A stretch of 64,000 bases of DNA. Origin: Meiothermus sp. CFH 77666. Lineage in GTDB: Bacteria; Deinococcota; Deinococci; Deinococcales; Thermaceae. Positions 19,150-28,061 of the stretch are shown here, piece by piece. Below the pieces are notes generated by a model. It made no database searches. It had not been told where the DNA came from and saw only the letters and a list, made by a program, of their open reading frames with translations. How positions within the stretch are numbered: the stretch's first letter is position 1; each line of letters opens with the position of its first letter. The stretch lies in contig NZ_JAGDFV010000014.1 of the NCBI RefSeq assembly GCF_017497985.1, positions 1 through 64,000 of the forward strand. The letters run 5' to 3'. The position numbers and the translations under genes were made by a program.

Positions 19150-19184
19150 GCAAATGATAAGAGCCTGGGGCTGCGATCAGGCTC
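19150..19184 (-). terminator. Possible terminator of the asp23-nusB-folD operon
   Basis: GAGCCT (19161-19166) pairs with AGGCTC (19179-19184). On the minus strand the stem is followed by TTATCATTT. It overlaps the last codons of folD. Confidence 0.45.
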
Positions 19185-20043
19185 CGGGCACGGCTGAGCC
19201 CCGGCGACGGATGGCCGCCTTAACCGTGTTGTGGAGCAGCATGGCCACCGTCATGGGGCCCACCCCCCCCGGCACCGGCGTCAGGGCCGAGGCCACTTCG
19301 GCCACCTCGGGGGCCACATCGCCCACCAGGATGTCGCGGCCTTTTTCGTTCTGGCCCACCCGGTTGATGCCCACGTCCACCACCACCGCACCGGGGCGCA
19401 CCATATCGGGCGTGATCAGCCCCACCTTGCCCACCGCCGCCACCAGCACATCCGCCCGGCGGCAGACGGCGGGCAGGTCTTGGGTGCGGGAGTGGGCCAG
19501 GGTTACGGTGGCATTCTCGCGCAACATCAGGGCTGCCAGAGGCTTGCCCACCAGGTTGCTGCGGCCCACAATCACCACTTCCTTGCCCGCCAGGGGAATC
19601 TGGTAGTGCTTCAAAATCCGCATGACCCCCGCCGGCGTGCAGGATTCGAGGGCCTCCAGACCCATCCACAAGCGCCCCGCGTTGGTAGGGGTCAGGCCGT
19701 CCACGTCCTTCAGGGGGCTGATGGCTTCCAGCACGGTATTGAAGTCAACTTGCTTGGGCACCGGCGACTGTACCAGTATGCCGTCCACCTCCGGGTCGGC
19801 GTTGAGCCTGGCAATATGGGCCAGCAGCTCGTCCTGAGAGGTGCTTTCGGGAAACACATCCACCTGGCTGGACAGGCCCAGTTTCCTGGCTTGCCGGTCT
19901 TTGAGGCGCACATACGAAACCGAAGCCGGGTCTTCCCCCAGCCGCACCACCCGCAGATGAGGCACGTAGGGCAACTTCGACAACTGGACTTGCAATTCCT
20001 GATAGACCGCCTCGGCCACCGGGGGGCCGGATAGTTCTAGCAT
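19177..20043 (-). CDS. folD: methylenetetrahydrofolate dehydrogenase / cyclohydrolase
   Basis: 288 residues, full length for FolD. The active-site region SYVRLKDRQARKLGL carries the catalytic Tyr and Lys. DGILVQSPVPKQ and the NADP-binding VVIVGRSNLVGKPLAALML are signature motifs, and GGVGPMTVAMLLHNT is the C-terminal signature. It interconverts 5,10-methylene-, 5,10-methenyl- and 10-formyl-tetrahydrofolate in the cytoplasm. It is the last gene of an operon behind asp23 and nusB, a common bacterial arrangement. Start ATG 20043 lies 42 bp after the nusB stop. Confidence 0.96.
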   Translation of the reverse strand: MLELSGPPVAEAVYQELQVQLSKLPYVPHLRVVRLGEDPASVSYVRLKDRQARKLGLSSQVDVFPESTSQDELLAHIARLNADPEVDGILVQSPVPKQVDFNTVLEAISPLKDVDGLTPTNAGRLWMGLEALESCTPAGVMRILKHYQIPLAGKEVVIVGRSNLVGKPLAALMLRENATVTLAHSRTQDLPAVCRRADVLVAAVGKVGLITPDMVRPGAVVVDVGINRVGQNEKGRDILVGDVAPEVAEVASALTPVPGGVGPMTVAMLLHNTVKAAIRRRGSAVPGA

Positions 20044-20084
20044 GGCAAACCTCGAGTGAAGACCTTTAGGGTGGCAATTGCCGA

Positions 20085-20543
20085 TTATTCGTCCTTGGAA
20101 ACCGCTTGCAGCTCCCCGGCCTCGATGCGCTTGAGCAACCGGGCCAGAACCCCATTCACAAAGCGGCCCGAGTCCTCGCCACCGTAGCGCTTGGCAATCT
20201 TGACCGCTACTTCAATCAGGGGCGCGTGGGGGGTAGGCTCAAAGAGCATCTCGTAGGCGGCCAGCCGCAAAACCGCCAGGTCGGTCTTGGCCATTTGACC
20301 AAAGCTCCAGCCCTGGATGGTGGTCGCCAGGATTTGGTCTATGGTTTCCTGCTGGGTCTGGTAGCCCTGCACCAACTGGTGAGCGAACAAGAGTCCTTCG
20401 GCATCAAGCACATCGGCATCCTGGTCGGACTCGTCGGGCTTTAGCTCCTGGGTAGCGTGCTGCCAGGCCGCCTCGAGCGGAACCCCACCCACCGCATGCT
20501 CAAAGAGCACTTTGAAGGCCAGTTCACGGGCCTTACGCCGCAT
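20085..20543 (-). CDS. nusB: transcription antitermination factor NusB
   Basis: 152 residues from ATG 20543 (MRRKARELAFKVLFEHAVGG), the normal NusB N-terminus; the upstream frame is an extension with no family similarity. It is all-helical, with VLRLAAYEMLFEPTPHAPLIEVAVKIAKRYGGEDSGRF-type core segments conserved and FVNGVLARL at the C-terminus. It binds boxA RNA with S10 (NusE) in rRNA antitermination. It sits in the operon between asp23 and folD. Confidence 0.95.
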   Translation of the reverse strand: MRRKARELAFKVLFEHAVGGVPLEAAWQHATQELKPDESDQDADVLDAEGLLFAHQLVQGYQTQQETIDQILATTIQGWSFGQMAKTDLAVLRLAAYEMLFEPTPHAPLIEVAVKIAKRYGGEDSGRFVNGVLARLLKRIEAGELQAVSKDE

Positions 20544-20638
20544 ACACACTCCATGAAAGGGGCTGGGGAGCGGCGGCAAAGCGCACAGAGCGCTCGATGA
20601 AGACTGTTCCCTGTCCCCTGTACCCTGTTCCCTTGCCC

Positions 20639-20974
20639 CTAGGCTGCATTGGGCTCCTTGTACTCCACCGAAACCACCGTGACATTGACGACTTTTACCT
20701 TCAGCCCGGTAGAGGCCATGAGCGCTTCTGCTACGGTCTTCTGGGCTTCCTTTGCAGCCTCCATGACCGGCTTACCATAGTCCACACTCACGTTCAGGTC
20801 TACCGTCAGACTGTCGCCTTCGCGCTCGAGGCGCACCGGGCGCGAGCGGCGCCCGGAAAGCACATCGCCCACACTCCGGGTGCCTGCCTGAGCCAGCCTG
20901 AGCCCCTTTTGCCCCTCCAGCGCCAGCACCACCAGGCTGACCAGGGCCGATTCAGAGAGATCGTAGTCCACCAT
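20639..20974 (-). CDS. Asp23/Gls24-family envelope stress protein
   Basis: 111 residues of the Asp23/Gls24 fold: VDYDLSESALVSLVVLALEG, then VDLNVSVDYGKPVMEAAKEA and VVNVTVVSVEY. It is cytoplasmic with no signal peptide. In other bacteria such proteins lie next to nusB and associate with the membrane or envelope maintenance; their molecular role is unsettled. First gene of the nusB-folD operon here. Confidence 0.88.
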   Translation of the reverse strand: MVDYDLSESALVSLVVLALEGQKGLRLAQAGTRSVGDVLSGRRSRPVRLEREGDSLTVDLNVSVDYGKPVMEAAKEAQKTVAEALMASTGLKVKVVNVTVVSVEYKEPNAA

Positions 20975-21077
20975 GCCTGTAGTTTACCCGCTAACAAAAG
21001 AGAGCACAAAAAAAGGGGTAAAGTACAGGGGCTTTCAGTTCCCATTCCTGACCCTGCCCCGGTTCCCTATCTCCCAT

Positions 21078-22148
21078 TCAATACGGCAACGGCCAGGTTC
21101 GGAAGTAATCTCGAATCCGGCCCCATAGCCCCACCAGACCCCTGGGTTCCAGAATCAAAAAGAGCAAAATCAGCACCCCAAAGGCCACGCTGCGCCAGGC
21201 TGAAAGCTGCGCCACATACTGCGGCCCAAAGGCCCCGGCAATCACGCTCAGGGTCTCGGGAATCAGCACGATGAAGAAAGCACCTAGCACCGCACCCAGT
21301 ACGGTTCCGGCCCCACCCACAATCACAATGGCCAGGTACTGGATGCTAAAGGACAGCACAAAGTTTTCCGGGGTGACCGCCCCAATCAGGTGCATCAAAA
21401 TGCCTCCGGCAATCCCCCCGTAGAAGGCCGAAAGCGCAAAAGCCGTGAGCTTGGAGCGCACCAGGTCTACCCCGGAAAGCTGGGCCGAAAGATCGTTGTC
21501 GCGCACGGCAAACCAGGCCCGGCCCGCCCGGGTCGAAAGAAGGCGCTTGGCGTAGAAGAACATCGGGATCGCAAAGGCCAGACCCAAATAGAAGACCACC
21601 CGGTCATCGGCCAGCGGCAGGCCCAGGAATGTGCCCTCCGCCGGGAGCTTGCGCCCCGCTACACCGCCGGTAAAGTCTATCCAGCGTTTGAAAATGTAAT
21701 CGGCCAGGAACTGGAAGGCCAGGGTGGCGATGGCCAGATACGCACCCTTGATGCGTAGTGAGGGAATCCCCAGCACAATCCCGATGAGCGCAGCTACTAG
21801 CCCTCCGGCAAGGATGCCCAGGGGCACCAGATCGCCCGTAAGGTGGCTGGAGGTGTAGGCACCAATTCCCACAAAAGCCGCCTGACCCAATGAAATCTGG
21901 CCTGCACCCCCCACCAGCAGGTGCAAGCCCAGCCCGGCCAGGGCGGCCACCAGAATCTGGGTGGCGACAAACAACGGGTACTGCGGCAACAAAAAGGGGA
22001 GCAGCAGCAGACCCACGATTGCCACAACTAACCAGAATCGACCCTGCGGAGTGCTGGCATAGGCTTCGTCCTGACGATAGTCTTCGCGCACCGTACGAGA
22101 AAAACGTCGGCTAAAGGCATCGGTTAGGGATTGGCTCAGGCGGTACAT
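21078..22148 (-). CDS. livM: branched-chain amino acid type ABC permease (LivM)
   Basis: 356 residues from ATG 22148 with RBS GGAGAACC; a longer open frame to 22499 runs through non-coding sequence. About ten membrane helices are present. The LivM signature regions GAGQISLGQAAFVGIGAY, GIPSLRIKGAYLAIATLAFQ and the C-terminal VGGAGTVLGAVLGAFFIVL are conserved. It is the last gene of the operon, separated from livG by the acyl-CoA ligase gene. With LivH it forms the membrane channel for branched-chain amino acids or, given the ligase, a carboxylic acid. Confidence 0.93.
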   Translation of the reverse strand: MYRLSQSLTDAFSRRFSRTVREDYRQDEAYASTPQGRFWLVVAIVGLLLLPFLLPQYPLFVATQILVAALAGLGLHLLVGGAGQISLGQAAFVGIGAYTSSHLTGDLVPLGILAGGLVAALIGIVLGIPSLRIKGAYLAIATLAFQFLADYIFKRWIDFTGGVAGRKLPAEGTFLGLPLADDRVVFYLGLAFAIPMFFYAKRLLSTRAGRAWFAVRDNDLSAQLSGVDLVRSKLTAFALSAFYGGIAGGILMHLIGAVTPENFVLSFSIQYLAIVIVGGAGTVLGAVLGAFFIVLIPETLSVIAGAFGPQYVAQLSAWRSVAFGVLILLFLILEPRGLVGLWGRIRDYFRTWPLPY

Positions 22149-22257
22149 GGTTGGTTCTCCTCCAGCCAGAACATCAAAGGGATACCAGCGGTGCTGAGGG
22201 GGTGGCAACTGGCCCTTTCCCTGCCCTGCCCATCTGGTTTTTTGCGCTCCCACGCCA

Positions 22258-24168
22258 TCAGGCCCCCACTTTCTGCCCCGAACCGACAGGCTCACCCACA
22301 TCGGCAATCTGAACCTCGGCCTCGAGGGTTCCCTGGCCCTCCAGGTAGCGGATGGGCAGGCTGAGCTTAACCTGCTTGGAGCCATCGTAGAGGGCCTCGA
22401 GCAGGCCCGCATAGCGCGACTCCACGGTGCCGCGCTTGACCTTGCGGGTACGGGTGATTTCCTCGTCGTCGGCGTGGAGTTCCTTGGGCAGGATGGCAAA
22501 GCGGCGCACCTTAAGTTCGTCGGGCAGGCTCTCGCAGGCCATGCGGAGCTCCTGCGCGATCAGCTCATAGACCAGGGGGTTGGCGGTCAGGCTCTGGTAG
22601 GTGGTAAAGATGATGCCCCGCTTGCGGGCCCAGTTCTGGGTATTCTCGGGGTCGAGCTCAATCAGGGCGGTCACGTAGGGCCGGGTATGACCAATCACCA
22701 CAGCTTCTCGGATGTAGGGCGAGTATTTGAGGCGGTTCTCCAAAAACTGCGGCGCGAAGCGGGTGCCGTCGGCCAGGGCCCCCACTTCCTTGAGCCGGCC
22801 CAGGAGTACGAGGTGACCATTCTCGTTGAAGAAGCCAGCATCACCAGTACGGAACCAGCCGTCTTCGGTAAAGGTTTCCCGGGTCGCCGCTTCGTTTTTG
22901 AAATAACCGGTGAAGACCTGCCCACCCTTGACCTGAATCTCGCCGTCTTCGGCGATGCGCACCTGGGTATTGCGAAGGGGCTTCCCTACGGTCTCGGGTG
23001 GGGTATCGCCGGGCAGGTGGGCTACGCTGGTGGCCGCCGTTTCGGACTGGCCGTAAACCTGGCGGATATCCACCCCCAGGGCGCGGAAAAAGGTAAAGAC
23101 CTCGGGCCCCAAAGGCGCGCCGCCGGTAGCGGCAATGCGGCAAGCGGCCAGCCCCATGCGAGCACGAATCGGACGGGCTACGATGGGGTAGGCCAGCGCT
23201 CTGGCCAGGTTCAGGCCGAAGCCAATCGGCTCCTTGCGGAATTCGCGCTGGGCGCACTCGAGCAAAACCCCCATACCCCAGCGGTACACCGCTTTCTTCA
23301 ATCGGTCGGCATCCTCCATGCGGCTGCGAACAATGGCCGCCATATCCTCCCAGAGCCGCGCGGGGGCCAGGTAGAAGTCGGGCTGGACTTCCTTCACGTC
23401 CTCGCGCAGGGTAATCATGTCCTCGGGAAAGTGCATCACGGTGCCGTCGGTCAGGCCCCGCACCACCGTGAGCATCTGCTCGCCAATCCAGGGCAAGGGC
23501 AGATAGGAAAACACCCACTCCCCACCCGAGATGGTAATGGTGTCTTTGCCCGCTTCGGCCCCTGCAATCAGCTGAGCATGGCTGAGCATGGCCAGCTTGC
23601 TGCGGGCGGTGGTGCCCGAAGTAGGGGCCAGCAGGGCGATGGTATCGGGTTGCACCCTGGCCCTGGCCGAGCGCACCGCCTCGAGGCTTTGCGCCTGTTG
23701 CCCCATCGCCACCACCGAGCTAAAGGGGCGTACGCGCTCGCTCCAGTACTTGCTCATGCCGGCCTCCTCCCAGACCAGCACAAACTTCAGTTTGTCCAGG
23801 TGGGGCAGCACCTTATCGAGCTGCTCCTCGTCCGAGACCACAATGCCCGCGCACTCGGAGAACTCGATAAAGTAGCCCACCTCTTCGGGCATGGCATCGG
23901 CATAGATGCCCATCGGCATAACCCCCAGGGTCTGGGCTGCTATCTCGGAAATGACCCACTCCGGCGCGTTCTGGCCCAGGATGGCCAGCACTCCGCCCGG
24001 CTCCAACCCCAGTTGCAACAGCCCGCCCGCAAGCTGCTCCACCTTCTCTTTCAGGTGGGCCCAGGAGGTGGTTTCCCACACCCCCAGGCGCTTGACCCGC
24101 AGGGCCGGGGCATGGGGTTTGGTTTCGGCGTGATGGGCCAGGTAGTCAATCAGGGTTCTGGGCGTCAT
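22258..24168 (-). CDS. long-chain-type acyl-CoA ligase embedded in the Liv operon
   Basis: 636 residues of the ANL adenylate-forming superfamily. The AMP-binding P-loop is LLAPTSGTTARSKLAMLSH (typical TSGTTGxPK, with ARSK here), followed by YGQSETAATS and GWFRTGDAGFFNENGHL with the hinge LLGRLKEVG. The C-terminal catalytic Lys region is KVKRGTVESRY. It activates a fatty, aromatic or other carboxylic acid to its CoA thioester in the cytoplasm or at the membrane. RBS GGAGGTGTGCC lies upstream. Its place between livG and livM suggests that the imported substrate is activated on entry. Confidence 0.9.
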   Translation of the reverse strand: MTPRTLIDYLAHHAETKPHAPALRVKRLGVWETTSWAHLKEKVEQLAGGLLQLGLEPGGVLAILGQNAPEWVISEIAAQTLGVMPMGIYADAMPEEVGYFIEFSECAGIVVSDEEQLDKVLPHLDKLKFVLVWEEAGMSKYWSERVRPFSSVVAMGQQAQSLEAVRSARARVQPDTIALLAPTSGTTARSKLAMLSHAQLIAGAEAGKDTITISGGEWVFSYLPLPWIGEQMLTVVRGLTDGTVMHFPEDMITLREDVKEVQPDFYLAPARLWEDMAAIVRSRMEDADRLKKAVYRWGMGVLLECAQREFRKEPIGFGLNLARALAYPIVARPIRARMGLAACRIAATGGAPLGPEVFTFFRALGVDIRQVYGQSETAATSVAHLPGDTPPETVGKPLRNTQVRIAEDGEIQVKGGQVFTGYFKNEAATRETFTEDGWFRTGDAGFFNENGHLVLLGRLKEVGALADGTRFAPQFLENRLKYSPYIREAVVIGHTRPYVTALIELDPENTQNWARKRGIIFTTYQSLTANPLVYELIAQELRMACESLPDELKVRRFAILPKELHADDEEITRTRKVKRGTVESRYAGLLEALYDGSKQVKLSLPIRYLEGQGTLEAEVQIADVGEPVGSGQKVGA

Positions 24169-24214
24169 GGCACACCTCCGTTCGCCGCCCGGTTTATTGC
24201 GCGGATACTGCCCT

Positions 24215-24970
24215 TCATGCGCTCCTCCCCAGATAGGCCTCGGCCACGCGCGGGTTCTCCCGCACCCCCGCCGGAGCGCCCTGGTACAGCACCTCGCCGT
24301 AGGACATCACCAGCACCCCGGTAGAGAGCTCGAGCACCGCCTTAAGGTCGTGCTCGACCAGCACCAGGGTCACCCCCCACTCACGCCGGGCATCGAGCAA
24401 AAAGCGGGCCAGGTCTTGCTTTTCCTCCAGGCTGAGGCCGGCCATCGGCTCGTCGAGCAACAGCAGTTTGGGCCGCCCGGCCAGGGCCCGCGCCACCTCC
24501 ACCCGCTTCTGCAGACCATAGGGCAGGGCTCCGGCGGGGGCGTGGCGGTAGGGGGAGAGGTGCAGGTAGTCCAGCACCTCTTCGGCGTGGCGGCGAATGT
24601 TCCACTCAATCTTTGCCTTGGGAGCCAGGTCGGTATAACCGCCCACGGCCAGCTCGGCCCCCAGCTTGACGTTGTCCAGCACGGTCATGCCCCGGAAGAG
24701 CTCGAGGTTCTGGAAGGTGCGGCCCAGCCCCTTCCGCACCCGGGCCTGGGGGCTCTGACCGGCCAGGTCTTCGCCCAGGAAGACCACCCGGCCCTGCTGT
24801 GGCCTGTACAACCCCGACAGCACATTGAGCAGGCTGGTCTTGCCCGCCCCGTTGGGGCCAATTACGGCAAAGAGGTCGCCCTCCGAAACGCTAAAACTCA
24901 CCCCCACCAGGGCCTTTACACCCCGGAAGGAGAGGTGCAGATCCTGGGCTTCCAGCAGCACCTTAGACAT
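24215..24970 (-). CDS. livG: branched-chain type ABC ATPase (LivG)
   Basis: 251 residues. Walker A GPNGAGKTSLLNVLSG, the signature region ALPYGLQKRVEVARAL (a LivG-typical variant of LSGGQ), Walker B LLLLDEPMAGLS and switch His in LVLVEHDLKAVLEL. The LivG C-terminus with LYQGAPAGVRENPRVAEAYLG is present. It energises the importer together with LivF. Confidence 0.94.
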   Translation of the reverse strand: MSKVLLEAQDLHLSFRGVKALVGVSFSVSEGDLFAVIGPNGAGKTSLLNVLSGLYRPQQGRVVFLGEDLAGQSPQARVRKGLGRTFQNLELFRGMTVLDNVKLGAELAVGGYTDLAPKAKIEWNIRRHAEEVLDYLHLSPYRHAPAGALPYGLQKRVEVARALAGRPKLLLLDEPMAGLSLEEKQDLARFLLDARREWGVTLVLVEHDLKAVLELSTGVLVMSYGEVLYQGAPAGVRENPRVAEAYLGRSA

Positions 24971-25045
24971 CCTGACCCCCTACTAGGGCAGAGGGGAAAG
25001 ACCTGTACCCACATGGGCTGTGTTCCCCGGCGCTCCCTCTCCAAC

Positions 25046-25831
25046 TCAGACCCATCGTTTCCTCCTGCGGTAGCGCTTGGCCTCGGAGAACCCCCCCGCC
25101 ACCGCGCCACCCAAGTAAAACTCCATCACGTCGGCATCGGCCTGGGCCTCCTGGGCCGTGCCCTCGAAGACCACCCGGCCCTGCTCCATCACATACACCC
25201 GCTCTACGATGGAAAAGGCCGCTCGAGCGTTCTGTTCGACCAGCACCAGGGTAAGGCCCTTGTCGCGGCGCAGCTCGTCGAGTACCCGCATCACTTCCTC
25301 GGTCAGCTTGGGCGAGAGGCCCAGGCTGGGCTCGTCCACCACCAGAATTTTGGGTTCGGTGAGGAGCGCCATGCCCAGCAAGAGCATCTGCTGCTCGCCC
25401 CCCGAAAGGTAGCCCCCCTGCTCAAAGCGGCGCTCGTAGATGCGGGGGAAGCGGGTAAAAATTTCGTCGGTAATCTCCTTCTGGCGCTGCGGCGAGAGCT
25501 TGTGGGCCGCGGCCCGCAGATTTTCCATCACGGTCAGGTAGCGAAATATGGGGCGGCCCTCGAGGATCGCCGTCAGGCCCAGCGAAGCGACTTGCAGGGC
25601 GGGCAGGTGGTTGGCCTCCCGCCCGTTGATGACAATCTTGCCGTCCAGAACCCGACCATCGTACTGCGGTAGCAGGCCCGACATGGCCCGCACCAGGGTA
25701 CTCTTGCCAGCCCCGTTAGGCCCCAAAAGCGCAATGGCCTCGCCGGTGGCGGCCCGCATACTCACGCCCTGCAAGGCCAGGATGACCCCCCGGTAGACCA
25801 CCTTCAGGTTTTCGACATTTATTTCAGCCAT
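25046..25831 (-). CDS. livF: branched-chain type ABC ATPase (LivF)
   Basis: 261 residues. Walker A GPNGAGKSTLVRAMSG, signature YLSGGEQQMLLLGMAL, Walker B ILVVDEPSLGLSP and switch His position replaced by Gln in LVLVEQNARAAF, as is normal for LivF. The C-terminus carries an extra basic tail RYRRRKRW. Partner of LivG in the same operon. Confidence 0.94.
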   Translation of the reverse strand: MAEINVENLKVVYRGVILALQGVSMRAATGEAIALLGPNGAGKSTLVRAMSGLLPQYDGRVLDGKIVINGREANHLPALQVASLGLTAILEGRPIFRYLTVMENLRAAAHKLSPQRQKEITDEIFTRFPRIYERRFEQGGYLSGGEQQMLLLGMALLTEPKILVVDEPSLGLSPKLTEEVMRVLDELRRDKGLTLVLVEQNARAAFSIVERVYVMEQGRVVFEGTAQEAQADADVMEFYLGGAVAGGFSEAKRYRRRKRWV

Positions 25832-25875
25832 AGGGCAACCCTTGTCTCAAGACATGTGGCAAAATTGGCCATCTT

Positions 25876-26790
25876 TCATACTCGCTCGATTCGATGCTGC
25901 CCCAAAAGGCCATACGGACGAAACAGGAGCACCAGCAGCACAATCAAGAAAGGGATGGCCTGGGTAATGCCGGGGAGGAGCGATTCGAGGTAAAGCTGCG
26001 AAAAGGCCTCGATCAGACCAATGAGCAACCCCGCCACCACCGCCCCCGGCACCGAGTCGAAGCCGCCGAGAATAGCCACCGGGAAAACAATCAGGCCCAG
26101 CAGCACCAGATGATGCCCGGGCCCTCCACCTCCGGCAGCTCCAGCCAGGAAGGCGCCTCCCACCGTGGCCATTACCGCCGAAATGCCCCAGGCCACCGCC
26201 ACTACCCGGGGGGCGTTGATGCCCATTGCAAGGGCTGCCGTCTCACTTTCGGAAACGGCTCGCAGCAGTACTCCGTAGCGGCTGTACTTGAGCCCCAACA
26301 CCAGCAAGAGCGCCAGCGGCAAGGCCAGAAGCAAACTCCAAACCGCCTTTGAAGACAAAAACACCCCGCCCACGCTGAAGGCCAGGTTGGGCATCTCCTT
26401 GGGTAGCTGGGAAACATCGGCAGCCCCCATGGCTTTCTGGTCGGGGCCCCAGAGGATGAGCGCGGCGCCATCCAGGGTGGAAGCCAGCCCGATAGTGGCC
26501 ATGATCACTGCAACAACGTTCCGGCCCAGCAGGGGCCGCACAAAGCCCCGCTCGACCAGCACGCCAAACAGGAAAGCCATCGGCAATGCCAGCAAAATGG
26601 CCGCTACCAGCGGAAAGAAGAGCGACATGGTGTATGTCAGGTAGGCCCCAATGAGCATGAACTCGGCAATAGCAAAGTTGACTACACTGGTCGCCCGGTA
26701 AACCAGAACAAACCCTGCAGCAATTACCGCGTAAAGGGCTCCATTGGCCAGACCGTTGAGGGCCGTTTGAACGACAAGCGCAAAATCCAT
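25876..26790 (-). CDS. livH: branched-chain type ABC permease (LivH)
   Basis: 304 residues from ATG 26790 (MDFALVVQTALNGLANGALY), the family N-terminus; the upstream 22 codons in frame look non-coding. Eight or so membrane helices. The LivH hallmarks ALYAVIAAGFVLVYRATSVVN-type N-terminus, GVLLRAVSESETAALAMGI and LGGFDSVPGAVVAGLLIGL are present. There is only a weak RBS. Confidence 0.93.
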   Translation of the reverse strand: MDFALVVQTALNGLANGALYAVIAAGFVLVYRATSVVNFAIAEFMLIGAYLTYTMSLFFPLVAAILLALPMAFLFGVLVERGFVRPLLGRNVVAVIMATIGLASTLDGAALILWGPDQKAMGAADVSQLPKEMPNLAFSVGGVFLSSKAVWSLLLALPLALLLVLGLKYSRYGVLLRAVSESETAALAMGINAPRVVAVAWGISAVMATVGGAFLAGAAGGGGPGHHLVLLGLIVFPVAILGGFDSVPGAVVAGLLIGLIEAFSQLYLESLLPGITQAIPFLIVLLVLLFRPYGLLGQHRIERV

Positions 26791-26867
26791 CTGATTCGCC
26801 CTTTGCGTAAGGTAAAGGGTCGAGAGCCCAAAGCCGCCGGCTCCGACCCTTGACACTTGTAAACTGT

Positions 26868-28061
26868 TTAGAGCTTCGAGCCGTCCACCCAGTCGGTAAT
26901 GGCGTCAAAGCGCCCATCCCGCACGTTGGCACGCCAGAGTTTGGTGAAGGGTAGGCGACGGTTGACCCAGCGCATGTTGCGAGCCTGACCTGCTGCATTG
27001 TAGTCGCCCAGGGTGTCCAGGGCCTCGATCATGCCGGGGCGGGTTAGCTTGCCAGCCGCAGCAGCCCGACGCATGGCCTCGGCAATCACGTCCATGGCCA
27101 TCCAGGAACCCATGTAGTAGGTAGTGCGGTAAGAAAGGTCGCGGCCCTTGGCCCGGCGCAGCGCGCGTATTTGCTCCACTGCGGGTACGGTGGTGTCGTA
27201 GTAGTAAGCGTTGTGGTAAGTGACGATAAAGCCATCAGCCGCCGCCCCAGCCCGCTGCATGAGGGCCAGCTCTGCCGAGTAATAGGTGCCCATGAAAGTA
27301 GCGCGAATGCCCTGCTCCCGTGCAGCCCGCACCAGAATGGGTTCAACAGTCAGTACGTAACCCTGCAGAATTACAAAATCGGGCTGGGCCTGGCGCAGCT
27401 TGGTCACAATCGGCGTGGCATCGGCAATAGCCAGAGGGGTTACTTCCTCACCCACAATCTGGAAGCCTAGACGGGCCGACTGCTCCTTGATAAAGGGGAT
27501 GGGATCGCGGCCAAACTCGGAATTGGAGTAGCACAGGAAAATCTTGGCACCGCGCCCTTTCTGGCGGCGAATCTGCTGTAGCAGAGCGCCCGCCATGTCG
27601 TTGTAGGTGGGGCCGAACACAAAGATGGTGGGGTAGGTTTGCGGATCAGCCAGCTCGTTGGAGAAAGAGGTGGCCGTGTAGGGAAGGCGAAGGCGGGTAA
27701 TTTCGGGAGCGAGGGCTTTAGAGAGACCGGTGGAGTTGCCGTATACAAACACCAGCTCCTCGGGGCTCTCGCGCTGCACAATGCGGTTGAAGACCGCTGT
27801 TCCACGGGCCACATCGTAGCCGTCATCCTCAACAACCAACTCAAAGCGTCGCCCACCGATACCACCTGCGTCGTTGATCCGGTCGGCCGCATCGCGGAAT
27901 GCATCCAATGCAGCATTACCCGCAAAGGCAAAGGCGCCCGTGAGGGGCAGAATGGCCGCGAGCTTGACCGGGCGGGCCTGCGCACGGGCAATCATCCAGG
28001 GGCTATACACCGCAGAAGCAGCCAGACCTGCTTTGAGCACTTGCCGACGATTCATCTTCAT
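26868..28061 (-). CDS. livK: periplasmic binding protein of the Liv-type transporter
   Basis: 397 residues. The N-terminus MKMNRRQVLKAGLAASA has a twin-arginine motif (RRQVLK) with a hydrophobic stretch and cleavage after RAQA, so Tat export is likely. The mature part is a type I periplasmic-binding fold (VKLAAILPLTGAFAFAGNAAL, GGIGGRRFELVVEDDGYD, FVYGNSTGLSKALAPEI). RBS CAAGGAGGAAG precedes ATG 28061. It is the first gene of the six-gene operon livK-livH-livF-livG-ligase-livM. Confidence 0.92.
   Translation of the reverse strand: MKMNRRQVLKAGLAASAVYSPWMIARAQARPVKLAAILPLTGAFAFAGNAALDAFRDAADRINDAGGIGGRRFELVVEDDGYDVARGTAVFNRIVQRESPEELVFVYGNSTGLSKALAPEITRLRLPYTATSFSNELADPQTYPTIFVFGPTYNDMAGALLQQIRRQKGRGAKIFLCYSNSEFGRDPIPFIKEQSARLGFQIVGEEVTPLAIADATPIVTKLRQAQPDFVILQGYVLTVEPILVRAAREQGIRATFMGTYYSAELALMQRAGAAADGFIVTYHNAYYYDTTVPAVEQIRALRRAKGRDLSYRTTYYMGSWMAMDVIAEAMRRAAAAGKLTRPGMIEALDTLGDYNAAGQARNMRWVNRRLPFTKLWRANVRDGRFDAITDWVDGSKL

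Noticed and set aside
22149-22499. N-terminal extension of LivM (117 codons)
   Set aside because: The extension lacks similarity to the family, and an ATG with a good RBS lies at 22148.
22474-24324. Long open frames opposite the acyl-CoA ligase and LivG genes
   Set aside because: Antisense shadows; no family motif, and the opposite strand encodes clear enzymes.
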